A stretch of DNA of 8,261 bases from DATJFH01 sp035495815 (GTDB lineage Bacteria; Acidobacteriota; Terriglobia; Bryobacterales; Bryobacteraceae): positions 1 to 8,261 of the forward strand of contig DATJFH010000379.1 in the NCBI GenBank assembly GCA_035495815.1, given 5' to 3'. Below the pieces are notes generated by a model. It did not search any database. It was not told where the DNA came from and was given only the letters and a program-made list of their open reading frames with translations. This document shows positions 6,935 to 8,261 of this stretch, piece by piece. Position 1 is the stretch's first letter, and every line of letters starts with the position of its first letter. The translations under genes and the position numbers were made by a program.

Positions 6935-8166
6935 TCTTGCTCCGTATTCCGATCGTCCTGAGCGCTCTCGCCGCGCTCACGCAGGCTCAGAACCCGGCGG
7001 CGAAATCAGCCCGGGTCGCGCTGTACGCGGGGGTCGGGCACGAGTTGATTCATTACGAAGTGGACGTTGGGGGCGCGACTCTGGTCCGGCGGGAATCGCT
7101 CACGGTTCCGGACAATATTCAATACGCATGGCCGCATCCTTCGCGTGAGTTCCTGTACGTTGCCTGGAGCAACGGCGCGGGGGCGGGCCATCACGGCGTC
7201 ACTGCCTTTCGCCTGGACCGGAAATCAGGCGCGCTGAGCCAGCACGGTAAGCCGGTAACATTAGCGGAGCGCCCGGTTCACATCACGGTCGATATCCCTG
7301 GAACGCACCTCCTGGCCGCCTACAGCGATCCCAGCGGCCTGAGCGTGCACACCCTCGCGCCGGACGGGACGATTGGCGGGGAGGTGAAACAGCCCGCGCC
7401 TATCGACGTCGGAATCTACGGGCATCAGGTTCGCGTGGATCCGTCGAACAAGTCAGTAATCCTCGTGACTCGCGGCAACGGACCGGCCGCCGGAAAACCG
7501 GAGGACCCCGGCGCGCTGAAAATCTTCGGCTACAAAGATGGGATCCTGACGAATCGCGCCTCGATCGCGCCCAACCGCGGTTTCGGCTTTCAGCCGCGCC
7601 ATCTCGATTTCGATCCAGCGGGGCACTGGGTTTTCGTCTCGCTGGAGCGCCAGAACCAGTTGCAGGTTTACCGCCGCATGGCGGACGGGACTATGAGCGG
7701 CGCGCCTCTATTCACCCGGGACAGCCTCACCGGGACCGATCGCGGGCGCGCAGGGCAGGCTGCCGGAACCGTTCACGTCCACCCGGGCGGCAAGTTTGTG
7801 TATCAGGCCAACCGGGCCGGCGGAACGGTGGAATTCGAAGGCAAGCGGGTCTTCGCCGGCGGTGTGAACGCGATCGCGGTGTATGCTGTCGACGTGAAAA
7901 CGGGCGAGCCTCGCCTGATTCAGAACGCGGATACGCGCGGATTCGAGCCGCGTACGTTCACGCTCGACCCGGGCGCACGCATCCTGATTGCGGGCAACCA
8001 GAACCCGGCGCTCGTCCGCGACGGCAAAAAGATATCGACCGTCCCCGCGAGCCTGGCCGTATTTCGAATCCGGGACGACGGCCAGTTGGATTTCGTCCGC
8101 AAATACGATATCGAAACCAGCGGAGGCAGCAGTCTTTTCTGGATGGGATTCGCGCCGTTGCCCTGA
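6931..8166 (+). CDS. Exported lactonase-family (7-bladed beta-propeller) protein
   Basis: This is a 411-residue member of the lactonase family that includes the propeller-type 6-phosphogluconolactonases, which hydrolyse sugar lactones. A Sec signal peptide is visible (MILLRIPIVLSALAALTQA, cleavage likely after TQA, residue 19), so this copy should act outside the cytoplasm, unlike a housekeeping pentose-phosphate enzyme. Propeller repeats can be followed through the chain: ALYAGVGHELIHYEVD, FLYVAWSNGAG, RPVHITVDIPGTHLLAAY, GHQVRVDPSNKSVILV (164), FQPRHLDFDPAGHWVFV (220), HVHPGGKFVYQANRAGGTV (282), and FEPRTFTLDPGARILIAGNQ (339). The PRH motif typical of the family is present once (222-224); at the later equivalent site it reads PRT. 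The start overlaps the DUF1501 stop. Family membership is well supported. The substrate is unknown and an unphosphorylated lactone is more plausible in the envelope; a non-catalytic propeller role cannot be excluded. Confidence 0.92.
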   Translation: MILLRIPIVLSALAALTQAQNPAAKSARVALYAGVGHELIHYEVDVGGATLVRRESLTVPDNIQYAWPHPSREFLYVAWSNGAGAGHHGVTAFRLDRKSGALSQHGKPVTLAERPVHITVDIPGTHLLAAYSDPSGLSVHTLAPDGTIGGEVKQPAPIDVGIYGHQVRVDPSNKSVILVTRGNGPAAGKPEDPGALKIFGYKDGILTNRASIAPNRGFGFQPRHLDFDPAGHWVFVSLERQNQLQVYRRMADGTMSGAPLFTRDSLTGTDRGRAGQAAGTVHVHPGGKFVYQANRAGGTVEFEGKRVFAGGVNAIAVYAVDVKTGEPRLIQNADTRGFEPRTFTLDPGARILIAGNQNPALVRDGKKISTVPASLAVFRIRDDGQLDFVRKYDIETSGGSSLFWMGFAPLP

Positions 8167-8185
8167 TCTCTCTGCCGAAGGATCA

Positions 8186-8260
8186 TCAGCGGTGCAGACA
8201 CAGAATCTGGTTCTGCGCGGCCAGCCGTCGACGCAACGCCGCCACATCGACTCCCGCGAG
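8186..8260 (-). CDS. Possible 3' end of a convergent gene, unidentified
   Basis: On the minus strand a frame is open from the right edge to a TGA at 8186-8188, giving 24 residues that begin LAGVDVAALRRRLAAQN and end CLHR. The Ala/Leu/Arg-rich helical character resembles a genuine bacterial C-terminus. The stop also falls 19 bases from the lactonase stop, a normal convergent arrangement. The fragment is too short for family assignment, and a chance open frame in GC-rich DNA is a real alternative. Confidence 0.35.
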   Translation of the reverse strand, partial: LAGVDVAALRRRLAAQNQILCLHR

Positions 8261-8261
8261 C

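Noticed and set aside
8164..8185. Inverted repeat TGATC/GATCA after the lactonase gene as a terminator
   Set aside because: The stem is only five pairs around a 12-base loop, with no T-run on either strand, so an intrinsic terminator is not supported.

Overview
The window looks like high-GC chromosomal DNA from an Acidobacteriota member, most likely of the Bryobacterales/Solibacter type. This assignment is an inference from gene families. It rests on an Oar-like TonB-dependent receptor of the kind massively expanded in that phylum, next to a cytochrome-c/DUF1549/DUF1553 plus DUF1501 pair. That pair is known mainly from Planctomycetota, Verrucomicrobiota and Solibacter-like acidobacteria. No rRNA, tRNA, mobile element, CRISPR array or long non-coding stretch was seen.

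Layout: positions 3-2843 (+) hold the C-terminal approximately 946 residues of a TonB-dependent outer-membrane receptor whose start lies before the window. After a short spacer, 2914-5469 (+) encodes a secreted c-type cytochrome protein with PSCyt1, DUF1549 and DUF1553 domains and two CxxCH heme motifs. Ten bases later, 5480-6934 (+) encodes a DUF1501 protein with a Tat-type leader. Its stop codon overlaps the start of 6931-8166 (+), a lactonase-family seven-bladed beta-propeller protein with its own Sec-type signal peptide. After 19 bases, a convergent reading frame on the minus strand (8186-8260) runs off the right edge and may be the tail of an unidentified gene.

Working together: the three complete genes are tightly packed, on one strand, and all carry export signals, so they very probably form one operon acting in the cell envelope. 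The receptor is co-directional and may belong to the same unit. A reasonable but unproven reading is an envelope pathway: the receptor takes up a ligand across the outer membrane, the heme protein and its DUF1501 partner carry out a redox or hydrolytic step on it, and the lactonase-like propeller opens a lactone product. None of the DUF families has a firmly established reaction, so the substrate and chemistry remain unknown.
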